Origin: an uncultured Bacteroidota bacterium | GTDB taxonomy: Bacteria > Bacteroidota > Bacteroidia > Chitinophagales > Chitinophagaceae | Length of the DNA stretch: 5,307 nucleotides | Reading direction: 5' to 3' | Assembly: GCA_903933995.1 (NCBI GenBank) | Contig: CAIZMD010000588.1 | Location: forward strand, 1 to 5,307 | Shown here: in pieces, positions 1 through 5,307 of the stretch | Numbering within the stretch: position 1 is the stretch's first letter | Layout: each line of letters begins with the position of its first letter | Notes under the pieces: generated by a model | Seen by the model: only the letters and a program-made list of their open reading frames with translations | Databases searched by the model: none | What the model was told of the DNA's origin: nothing | Made by a program: the position numbers and the translations under genes

Positions 1-1164
1 CAGATGTCTAATATCTGTTTCTCAGAAGGCAATGACTTTGATTATATCTCAAGTAAAACCGAACACCAGTTTGAAAAACCAGTACAATGGTTGAGTGTGG
101 TACAGCAATTCTTTAATACCACTTTAATTGCCAAGAATGGGTTTAGTGGTGGATCTGTTAACTGGGCTAGGAAAACTGATTCTTCTACTGAGTTGGCTAC
201 TATTGATGCTAGCTTACAAATGAAATTGCCTGTTGCTGCTACTGTTGCTGTTCCCTTGCAACTCTATTATGGTCCAAGCGATTTCAATATCCTGAAAAAG
301 CAGGCGCCAGACATGGACAAGATTGTGAACTTAGGAAGAGACATGTATTCCTTTGTTAGACCCATCAACAAATACATTATCATGAATGTATTTGACTTCT
401 TTGCAGGATTTGTAATGAATTATGGATGGGTTGTATTGTTATTAACCTTGTTCATTCGTTTGGTAACTGCCCCTTTAACTTATAGTAGTTATTTGAGTGG
501 TGCCAAAATGAAAGTATTAAAACCAGAATTGGATACCCTAAAAAAGAAATTTGGGGATGACCAACAAGGTTTTGCCATGGAGCAAATGAAACTCTTCCGT
601 GAAGCGGGTGTAAATCCATTAGGTGGTTGTATTCCAGCCCTATTACAGATTCCTATCTTCTTTGCCTTGTATAGTTTCTTCAATAGTAATATCGCGCTAC
701 GCGGACAAGCATTTCTTTGGAGTAAGGATTTGTCTTCTTATGACGTAATTGCTCGTTTGCCTTTTGAAATACCTTTAGGATTTGGAGACCATATTAGCTT
801 GTTCACTATTACAGCAGTGATCACCAGCTTTTTGATTTCTATCTACAATATGAGTATGACGCCAACTCAGGACAATCCTGCATTGAAGTACATGCCATAT
901 ATCTTCCCTTTCATGCTCTTGTTTATCTTTAATAAATTGCCATCGGCCCTTACTTGGTACTATACTGTATCCAACTTAATTACTTTGGCCTTGCAATTTG
1001 TGATTCAGAATTATATTATTGATCATGACAAGATTCTGGCAAAGATTGAGATTAAGCGTAAAGCTCCTAAGACCAAAAGTAAATGGCAGGAGAAATACGA
1101 ACAAATGATGGAGAGTCAGAAAAAAGTGCAGGATTTAAAAGAAAGAACACAAAAGAAAAAATAA
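1..1164 (+). CDS. yidC: Membrane protein insertase YidC, C-terminal part (5' end outside window)
   Basis: YidC/Oxa1-family insertase, which folds and inserts inner-membrane proteins alone or with SecYEG. The reading frame is open to the first base, so the Met codon at position 4 is internal. Bacteroidota YidC is usually about 600 residues; 387 codons are visible, lacking TM1 and much of the periplasmic domain. Counting from that Met: the end of the periplasmic domain is at 1-120 (including W29 and QQFF 34-37), TM2 at about 139-158, and the cytoplasmic helical hairpin at about 161-204. The family motif NPLGGCIPALLQIPIF (204-219) starts TM3. TM4 is at about 264-283, and TM5 and TM6 at about 297-338. 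R152 in LFIR aligns by eye with the conserved groove arginine (R366 of E. coli). The tail (339-386) is lysine-rich and predicted helical, as in YidC proteins that contact the ribosome. An intrinsic terminator follows 7 bases after the stop. Confidence 0.97.
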   Translation, partial: QMSNICFSEGNDFDYISSKTEHQFEKPVQWLSVVQQFFNTTLIAKNGFSGGSVNWARKTDSSTELATIDASLQMKLPVAATVAVPLQLYYGPSDFNILKKQAPDMDKIVNLGRDMYSFVRPINKYIIMNVFDFFAGFVMNYGWVVLLLTLFIRLVTAPLTYSSYLSGAKMKVLKPELDTLKKKFGDDQQGFAMEQMKLFREAGVNPLGGCIPALLQIPIFFALYSFFNSNIALRGQAFLWSKDLSSYDVIARLPFEIPLGFGDHISLFTITAVITSFLISIYNMSMTPTQDNPALKYMPYIFPFMLLFIFNKLPSALTWYYTVSNLITLALQFVIQNYIIDHDKILAKIEIKRKAPKTKSKWQEKYEQMMESQKKVQDLKERTQKKK

Positions 1165-1171
1165 AGAAAAG

Positions 1172-1201
1172 GACCTCGATGTTTAATCGGGGTCTTTTTT
1201 T
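1172..1201 (+). terminator. Intrinsic terminator of yidC
   Basis: A 9-bp stem GACCTCGAT / ATCGGGGTC (one G-T wobble) encloses the loop GTTTA and is followed directly by seven T residues (1195-1201). It begins 7 bases after the yidC stop, with an A-rich stretch before the stem. This is a textbook rho-independent terminator. It separates yidC from the next gene on the same strand, so that gene needs its own promoter. Confidence 0.93.
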
Positions 1202-1232
1202 ATGTGTGAAAAGCTAGAATAAGCTTTAACGT

Positions 1233-1260
1233 TTGGATGTCTAGTTATTTTGTAACATTG
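1233..1260 (+). promoter_or_regulatory. Candidate Bacteroidota promoter for the GLPGLI-type gene
   Basis: TTG at 1233-1235 (within GTTTGG) is followed after 17 bases by TAACATTG at 1253-1260, which matches the Bacteroidota -7 consensus TAnnTTTG at all but one fixed position. Transcription would begin near 1265-1267, about 15 bases before the ATG at 1282. A second near match, TTATTTTG at 1245-1252, has no well-placed -33 element. A promoter is expected here because the yidC terminator lies just upstream. Inferred from consensus only. Confidence 0.45.
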
Positions 1261-1281
1261 AACTGTTTTAAAGGCTCAATC

Positions 1282-1914
1282 ATGAAAACAATTTTTGCCA
1301 TATTGGTTCTGGGTTTAGTAACACCAGCATTGGCACAACAAAGAGTGGTGGCGGAATGTACCGTTATATTTAAAATTACTTTAGACGATGGTACAGTAGA
1401 TAAAGACGTTTCCAATAGTATTAGTAAAAGTGCTAAAACAGTATATATAAAAGGAAATGATAGTAGGGTAGACTTGGTTAGTCCTGCCATACAACAATCT
1501 GTCATCTATGATAAAACACAGAATACCGCAGTAGTATTAAGAGAGTTTGGTACTAATAAGTTTATGAATCGTTTGAGTAAAGAGCAATGGGTTACTGCTA
1601 ATAAACAATACCAAGGAATGGCAATTAGTTTGGTCAATGAAACAAAGACCATACTTGGTTATGAGTGTAAGAAAGCAATGATTACCTTGAAAGATGGAAC
1701 TGTGTTTAGTTTGTATTATGCAACTGCTATTATTCCTTCTGTAAAAGAATTTGAATACCAATTTAAAGACGTGCCAGGTTTTGTTTTAGAATACCAGATC
1801 AAAGAATCCGGTGACAATACCCTCGTTAATTATCGGGCAGAAAAAATTAGCTTGAGCCCGGTATTGGCTTCCAAGTTTGACATTCCAACCAGTGGATATA
1901 GAATAATGAATTAG
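1282..1914 (+). CDS. Exported protein of the GLPGLI/DUF4412 type
   Basis: A 210-residue protein, probably periplasmic or envelope-associated; the function of the family is not established. Residues 1-18 form a clear signal peptide (K2, hydrophobic core 4-14, ALA before Q19). I chose the ATG at 1282 rather than the in-frame ATG at 1237 because the signal peptide starts there and the longer form would overlap the candidate promoter. The mature part is rich in predicted beta strands and has two cysteines (C26, C129) that could pair. The C-terminal half carries ILGYECKKA (124-132), then YYATAIIPS (145-153) and KDVPGFVLEY (162-171). This order resembles GLPGLI-family proteins (a GY.C.KA motif, then an IP segment, then the GLPGLILE-like block), here in the variant form DVPGFVLEY. 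It could equally be placed in DUF4412, which has a similar look. No lipobox is seen. Its stop codon overlaps that of the convergent gene. Confidence 0.8.
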   Translation: MKTIFAILVLGLVTPALAQQRVVAECTVIFKITLDDGTVDKDVSNSISKSAKTVYIKGNDSRVDLVSPAIQQSVIYDKTQNTAVVLREFGTNKFMNRLSKEQWVTANKQYQGMAISLVNETKTILGYECKKAMITLKDGTVFSLYYATAIIPSVKEFEYQFKDVPGFVLEYQIKESGDNTLVNYRAEKISLSPVLASKFDIPTSGYRIMN

Positions 1915-2267
1915 TGGTGAGGTGCTACCGGAGTTTTGAATTTGGTAGGAACCTTCACTTTAAATTTGTAAGGATACACATAGGTAGTATTTCCATTATC
2001 AAATCTTAGCATAGAATTTACTTCAGTGCCATTCAAAGGGTCTTTAGAACCCAATAATTGCATCCCTTTGAATTGCAAATTGCTTTTCAAAGAAGCGTAA
2101 TTCAAGCTTTTGTGAGAAAGACTGCTTAGGTTTTTCAGTGAATATTTGCTGTTTTTAGCCCTTTCTTCAGTGATACCTGTAAACGAAAAAGCAGCAAAAG
2201 CCACCTGAATTGCCATGATAAACAGGGCAGATGCGGTGAATTTTAATATGGCTTGCTTTTTTGTCAT
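1911..2267 (-). CDS. Small exported protein of unknown function
   Basis: A 118-residue protein that I do not recognise. Residues 1-9 are positively charged (K3, K4, K9), 10-29 form a strongly hydrophobic segment, and AFAA at 23-26 offers a possible signal peptidase site; an uncleaved N-terminal anchor is also possible. The rest has no cysteine, is rich in Ser, Asn, Leu and Lys, and ends in a strand-like lysine-rich stretch (YKFKVKVPTKFKTP, about 101-114). I chose the ATG at 2267, not the in-frame ATG at 2339, because a very good Bacteroidota -7 box (TAACTTTG, 2280-2273) lies just upstream and the longer start would put 24 residues across that promoter before the signal sequence. Support for a real gene is the promoter, the signal peptide and the exact tail-to-tail fit with its neighbour; homology was not available. 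Divergently transcribed from the TPR gene. Confidence 0.7.
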   Translation of the reverse strand: MTKKQAILKFTASALFIMAIQVAFAAFSFTGITEERAKNSKYSLKNLSSLSHKSLNYASLKSNLQFKGMQLLGSKDPLNGTEVNSMLRFDNGNTTYVYPYKFKVKVPTKFKTPVAPHH

Positions 2268-2272
2268 TTTTA

Positions 2273-2305
2273 CAAAGTTAATGCTTTTTCCCAATATTTT
2301 AACAA
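2273..2305 (-). promoter_or_regulatory. Bacteroidota promoter of the minus-strand small gene
   Basis: Read on the minus strand, TTG at 2305-2303 is followed after 22 bases by TAACTTTG at 2280-2273, a perfect match to TAnnTTTG. Only five bases separate the -7 box from the ATG at 2267, so the transcript would start at or within a few bases of the start codon, giving a leaderless or nearly leaderless mRNA. The -33 element lies in one arm of the inverted repeat at 2299-2318. Confidence 0.65.
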
Positions 2306-2318
2306 TTGCTATTGTTAA
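2299..2318. repeat. Perfect 8-bp inverted repeat in the divergent promoter region
   Basis: TTAACAAT, spacer TGCT, ATTGTTAA: the two arms are exact reverse complements. The repeat lies between the divergently transcribed small gene and TPR gene, and its left arm contains the -33 TTG of the minus-strand promoter. Its size and symmetry fit a dimeric regulator's binding site. It has no T-run of a kind that would make it a convincing terminator, and the stem is too AT-rich for a stable hairpin. The operator role is inference. Confidence 0.5.
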
Positions 2319-2363
2319 GCTAATATTAGTAAGACGCAAGAAGATGAAAAAAGTTGCCTGAGA

Positions 2364-2396
2364 TTTGAAAAAAAGTGAAAAAAAGTTTTATATTCA
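2364..2396 (+). promoter_or_regulatory. Candidate promoter of the TPR gene, with an A-tract spacer
   Basis: TTTG at 2364-2367 is followed after 21 bases by TATATTCA at 2389-2396, which matches TAnnTTTG at four of six fixed positions. A start of transcription near 2401-2404 would leave a leader of about 10 bases before the ATG at 2413. The spacer contains two tandem copies of GAAAAAAAGT (2367-2386). The -7 match is imperfect, so this is a candidate only. Confidence 0.4.
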
Positions 2397-2412
2397 AGAA
2401 ACCAATAGTCCA

Positions 2413-3834
2413 ATGAGGGAAAATCCGTACCAAGAAGACCGAGAGGAACTCAAAGAACTTTTATTACAGTATCAAAATCTAAAGCATGGGCGTAGTCACT
2501 CCTTTTTGGAGGAAGACGCTTTTGAGCGGATTATTGACTACTATGACGAAAAGGATGACCTCAATGAGGCCCTTGAAGCTGCCGAAACCGGCCTAGAACA
2601 ATTCCCCTTTTCCGCCCTTTTAATGATCAAAAAAGCCGATTTGCTCTTAGCTAATCGCAAATACCAGGAGGCTTTGAACATTCTGGAAACGGCCGAACTC
2701 TTTGATAGTAATGACGTTAACCTCTATATTTTAAAGACAGATGCCTATTTGGCCCTTGATCAACAAGCCAAGGCAGTTGAGCTATTAGAAGCCGCTTTAC
2801 AGCTATTTGAAGGAGAAGAAAGGTTGGATTTATTGTTTGAATTGGCTGATGTCTATGACGATTATGAGGAATTTGACAAGGTGTTTGACTGTTTAAAACT
2901 GATTTTAGAAGAAGAACCCAATAATGAGGAAGCGCTCTATAAAATCTGTTTTTGGACCGATTTTACCGGTAGAAACGAGGAAAGTATCCGATTACATCAG
3001 CAAATCATTGATGATTTTCCCTACAATGAACTAGCTTGGTTCAATATGGCAGCGGCCTATCAGGGGCTTAAATTATATGAGAAATCCATTGATGCCTACC
3101 AATATGCAGTGGCCATTGATGAAAAATTTGACTACGCTTATCGGAATATGGGAGATGCTTATTTGCGCCTCCGTAAATACAAGGAAGCCATTGAAGTGTT
3201 GGAAAAAGTGTTAGAGCTTTCTAGACCAGAAGACGTGATCTATGAAGCCATTGGACATTGTTATCATAGAATGGGAAACTGTGCTCAAGCAAGGTTTCAC
3301 TATAAAAAAGCTGTTCATTTAAATCCGGAAGATAGCAAACTGCATTATAAAATTGCCGTTACCTATATGCTAGAGGAGCAATGGCAAATGGCTATTAAAC
3401 ACTTGGAATCTGCTACCAGAATCCATAGAAATATCACAGAATACAATTTGGCCATGGGCGAATGCCGCATGCACTTAGCCCAGTATAAAGAAGCCATCCA
3501 GTATTTTAGCATGGTTGTACGTCAGAAAACCAAGAATGTAGCTGGCTGGGAATCCCTGATCAAATGCTTACTCAAAGCCGAATTTTTTGATGAGGCCTTG
3601 GTTCAAACCCAGGCTGCCATGAAAGCAACAGAAAGCAAGCCCTTGTTTTTGTTCTACCAAAGTACAGCACTATTTGCCATGGGAAAATCCAAGGAAGCCT
3701 TGTTGAAATTGGAAGCTGCTATGGAAAAATCCCCCAAATTTCTCAAGAAATTCATAGAACTTAATCCATCTATCTTACAGAACAACCAAGTGGTGGATAT
3801 TGTAGCCCGTTATAAGAAGGGCAAAAAAATCTAA
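2413..3834 (+). CDS. Tetratricopeptide repeat (TPR) protein
   Basis: A 473-residue, acidic, cytoplasmic protein (no signal peptide or membrane segment), probably a scaffold or adaptor; partners are unknown. Twelve 34-residue units tile almost without gaps: 34-67, 68-101, 102-135, then two extra residues (E136, R137), then 138-171, 172-205, 206-239, 240-273, 274-307, 308-341, 342-375, 376-409 and 410-443. Units at 206-239, 240-273 and 274-307 are closest to the TPR consensus (W/Y, A/G...Y, A, P pattern, for example NMGDAYLRLRKYKEAIE). Residues 1-33 form an acidic helical N-cap and 444-473 a tail ending KKGKKI. No catalytic domain is fused. I prefer the ATG at 2413 to the in-frame TTG at 2365: the longer form adds a lysine-rich stretch made by A-tracts and would overlap the candidate promoter. 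As I recall, TPR genes are found near comA and aroE in other Bacteroidota, but no interaction is shown here. Confidence 0.93.
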   Translation: MRENPYQEDREELKELLLQYQNLKHGRSHSFLEEDAFERIIDYYDEKDDLNEALEAAETGLEQFPFSALLMIKKADLLLANRKYQEALNILETAELFDSNDVNLYILKTDAYLALDQQAKAVELLEAALQLFEGEERLDLLFELADVYDDYEEFDKVFDCLKLILEEEPNNEEALYKICFWTDFTGRNEESIRLHQQIIDDFPYNELAWFNMAAAYQGLKLYEKSIDAYQYAVAIDEKFDYAYRNMGDAYLRLRKYKEAIEVLEKVLELSRPEDVIYEAIGHCYHRMGNCAQARFHYKKAVHLNPEDSKLHYKIAVTYMLEEQWQMAIKHLESATRIHRNITEYNLAMGECRMHLAQYKEAIQYFSMVVRQKTKNVAGWESLIKCLLKAEFFDEALVQTQAAMKATESKPLFLFYQSTALFAMGKSKEALLKLEAAMEKSPKFLKKFIELNPSILQNNQVVDIVARYKKGKKI

Positions 3835-3889
3835 TAGGTTTTAAGAAAGCCACAACAGCTCATCCATCCATAATGTGGACTGTTTAACC

Positions 3890-3898
3890 TATTTTTGC
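3890..3898 (+). promoter_or_regulatory. Promoter -7 element for comA-aroE
   Basis: TATTTTTG at 3890-3897 followed by C is a perfect match to the Bacteroidota -7 consensus TAnnTTTG(C). Transcription would begin near 3902-3905, giving a leader of about 12-15 bases before the comA ATG at 3917. No TTG occurs at the usual -33 distance, so the upstream half is weak or unconventional. The element argues against the in-frame ATG at 3875 as the comA start. Confidence 0.65.
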
Positions 3899-3916
3899 AC
3901 CCGAAAATCGAACGAA

Positions 3917-4678
3917 ATGAATTTTAATCTTACGCAGATTCCAGATAGGATCAAAAAACCAAGGGCGCACGGTATTACCATGGTCATGGACAAAGGGCTT
4001 AGTATTCCAGAAGTACATAATTTTATGAGTGTTGCCGGACCACATGTTGACGTGATCAAACTTGGGTTTGGTACCGCCTTTGTAACCCCTAATCTGCGTG
4101 AAAAAATTCAGGCCTACCAATCTTATGACATCCCCATTTATTTTGGAGGCACATTGTTTGAGGCTTTCTTGATTAGAAATCAGTTTGACGACTATATAGC
4201 CATGTGTAAAGACTATGGTATTGACTATGTAGAAGTAAGTGATGGCTCCATCAGTATTCCCCATCCTGAAAAATGCGGTTATATTGAAAAATTAACCAAA
4301 CACGCCACCGTTTTGAGCGAAGTAGGTTCTAAAGACGCAGCCCATATTATTCCTCCATATAAATGGATTGAACTCATGCGCGCTGAATTAGAAGCGGGCT
4401 CCTCTTATGTAATAGCCGAAGCGCGTGAAGCGGGTAATGTTGGTATCTATCGCGGCAGCGGAGAAGTAAGAGAGGGATTGGTTCAAGAGATTTTAACGCA
4501 GATTCCTGCCGAAAAAATTCTTTGGGAAGCTCCTCAAAAAGCACAACAATTGTATTTCTTAGAATTGATTGGCTGCAACGTGAACTTGGGCAATATTGCT
4601 CCCAATGAAGTAATTGCTTTGGAAGCCATGAGAATTGGTTTGCGTGGCGATACCTTTGAGTTGTATCTAAACAAATAA
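3917..4678 (+). CDS. comA: Phosphosulfolactate synthase (ComA family)
   Basis: A 253-residue cytoplasmic enzyme of the ComA family (EC 4.4.1.19), which adds sulfite to phosphoenolpyruvate to give (R)-phosphosulfolactate. In methanogens this opens coenzyme M synthesis; Bacillus has the homologue YitD. The length matches the family (about 250 residues, TIM-barrel fold). Conserved blocks in order: KPRAHGITMVMDKGL (14-28), DVIKLGFGT (45-53), GGTLFEAF (77-84), EVSDGSISI (106-114), SEVGSKD (134-140), VIAEAREAGNVGIY (165-178), WEAPQKAQQ (203-211), NVNLGNI (221-227), EVIALEAMRIGLRGDT (231-246). No block is missing. The ATG at 3917 gives the usual N-terminus; the upstream in-frame ATG at 3875 would run through the -7 promoter element. 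The 10-base gap to aroE suggests co-transcription. The product's fate is unknown: sulfolactate, or cysteate for sulfonolipids, are possibilities (inference). No ComB phosphatase gene is in the window. Confidence 0.92.
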   Translation: MNFNLTQIPDRIKKPRAHGITMVMDKGLSIPEVHNFMSVAGPHVDVIKLGFGTAFVTPNLREKIQAYQSYDIPIYFGGTLFEAFLIRNQFDDYIAMCKDYGIDYVEVSDGSISIPHPEKCGYIEKLTKHATVLSEVGSKDAAHIIPPYKWIELMRAELEAGSSYVIAEAREAGNVGIYRGSGEVREGLVQEILTQIPAEKILWEAPQKAQQLYFLELIGCNVNLGNIAPNEVIALEAMRIGLRGDTFELYLNK

Positions 4679-4688
4679 ACCAGATTAC

Positions 4689-5307
4689 ATGCGTTTGTAT
4701 GGTTTGTTGGGGTATCCCTTGTCGCATTCTTTTTCCCAGAAATATTTCACGGAAAAGTTTCAAAACCTGGGACTAAAGGATATTGCCTACGAGAATTTTT
4801 CCTTACCCAGTATTGACGCATTACAAGAAATCCTAGACAAACGAGTAGGATTAGCAGGATTTAATATTACCATTCCTTATAAAAAAGAGGTCCTAGCTTT
4901 TTTGGATCATGTTTCTCCAGCAGTAGCTGAAATTGGCGCCTGTAACTGTGTTCGCATTGTCAATGGGAAACGCATTGGGTATAATACAGATGTGGTTGGT
5001 TTTGAGCAAACACTTGCACCATTTTTAAAACCACACCACCAACATGCCTTGATTCTTGGAACTGGTGGAGCATCTGCGGCAGTTGAATGGGTTTTAAAGA
5101 AAAGAGGAATTGCCTACCAATATGTGTCAAGAACTGCTTCTGCCACCACTATTTCATATGATCAGATAGACCAAGCCACCATGGAGTCTTATACCTTGGT
5201 TATTAATACAACACCCTTGGGTATGTATCCCAATATAGATGCTTGTCCCAATTTGCCTTATCAGTTCATGAATGAGCAGCATCACTTGTTTGACCTTGTC
5301 TATAATC
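4689..5307 (+). CDS. aroE: Shikimate dehydrogenase AroE (3' end outside window)
   Basis: NADP-dependent reduction of 3-dehydroshikimate to shikimate, in the pathway to chorismate and aromatic amino acids; cytoplasmic. The 206 complete codons cover most of the usual 245-280 residues. The N-terminal substrate domain has GYPLSHSFS (8-16, the serines that bind shikimate), NITIPYKK (59-66) with the catalytic lysine K65, IGACNCV (82-88; many AroE have NTV here), and GYNTDVVGF (97-105) with the catalytic aspartate D101. The Rossmann domain has the glycine-rich loop LGTGGASAAV (123-132), SRT (147-149, the place of the NADP-binding NRT motif), NTTPLGM (173-179) and FDLVYN (201-206), where the window ends. 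All expected active-site residues are present. It starts 10 bases after comA, with no Shine-Dalgarno and no separate promoter, so it probably shares the comA transcript. Confidence 0.95.
   Translation, partial: MRLYGLLGYPLSHSFSQKYFTEKFQNLGLKDIAYENFSLPSIDALQEILDKRVGLAGFNITIPYKKEVLAFLDHVSPAVAEIGACNCVRIVNGKRIGYNTDVVGFEQTLAPFLKPHHQHALILGTGGASAAVEWVLKKRGIAYQYVSRTASATTISYDQIDQATMESYTLVINTTPLGMYPNIDACPNLPYQFMNEQHHLFDLVYN

Noticed and set aside
4..6. ATG as the true start of yidC
   Set aside because: The frame is open upstream to the window edge, and a start here would remove TM1 and most of the periplasmic domain found in every Bacteroidota YidC.
489..683. Minus-strand small open frame inside yidC
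   Set aside because: It lies opposite the conserved insertase core, so its openness is explained by the yidC codons.
1237..1281. 15-residue N-terminal extension of the GLPGLI-type protein
   Set aside because: It would place extra residues before a complete signal peptide and would overlap the candidate -7 element at 1253-1260.
2268..2339. 24-residue N-terminal extension of the minus-strand small protein
   Set aside because: It crosses the promoter and inverted repeat, and it hides the signal peptide that begins at the ATG at 2267.
2365..2412. TTG start of the TPR protein
   Set aside because: The extension is encoded by A-tracts and the candidate promoter; the ATG at 2413 gives a plausible N-terminus.
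3850..3884. Terminator hairpin after the TPR gene
   Set aside because: Two possible 5-bp stems (CCACA/TGTGG and AACAG/CTGTT) share a base and cannot form together, have long loops and lack a following T-run. No convincing terminator is seen here.
3875..3916. 14-residue N-terminal extension of ComA
   Set aside because: It contains the perfect -7 element at 3890-3897, and ComA proteins usually begin close to the KPR..GITM block.
3884..4264. Minus-strand open frame opposite comA
   Set aside because: It lies almost wholly inside the well-supported comA and shows no family features; it is a shadow frame.
4374..4763. Minus-strand open frame opposite comA and aroE
   Set aside because: It overlaps two well-supported enzymes and its translation has no recognisable domain.

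Overview
The window looks like ordinary chromosomal DNA of a Bacteroidota bacterium, AT-rich, possibly of the Chitinophagaceae (family level is a guess). Reasons: promoters of the Bacteroidota type (TTG, then TAnnTTTG) lie in front of several genes; Shine-Dalgarno sequences are absent; the YidC is Bacteroidota-like; one exported protein resembles the GLPGLI/DUF4412 type; and a phosphosulfolactate synthase sits next to aroE.

Layout: (1) positions 1-1164 hold the 3' two thirds or so of yidC, the membrane protein insertase, closed by a strong intrinsic terminator at 1172-1201. (2) A gene at 1282-1914 encodes a 210-residue exported protein of the GLPGLI/DUF4412 type. It runs tail-to-tail into a minus-strand gene (2267-1911) for a 118-residue exported protein I do not recognise; their stop codons overlap. 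(3) A 145-base divergent intergenic region (2268-2412) carries a promoter for each direction, a perfect 8-bp inverted repeat and phased A-tracts. (4) A 473-residue cytoplasmic protein made almost entirely of twelve 34-residue TPR units follows at 2413-3834. (5) From its own promoter at 3890, comA (phosphosulfolactate synthase, 3917-4678) and aroE (shikimate dehydrogenase, from 4689, cut by the window end) form a tight two-gene unit with a 10-base gap.

How they fit together: YidC inserts proteins into the inner membrane, and the two small secreted proteins probably act in the periplasm or outer membrane, but no functional tie between them is visible. ComA joins sulfite to phosphoenolpyruvate to make a C3 sulfonate; AroE works in the chorismate pathway, which also uses phosphoenolpyruvate. 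The close comA-aroE spacing suggests co-transcription. The TPR protein is probably an adaptor with unknown partners.

I see no mobile element, CRISPR array, tRNA, rRNA or phage gene, and no gene is visibly broken. I do not see a clearly new multi-gene system. The points most worth a second look are the biological role of ComA here, the unrecognised small exported protein with a nearly leaderless promoter, and the architecture of the divergent regulatory region.
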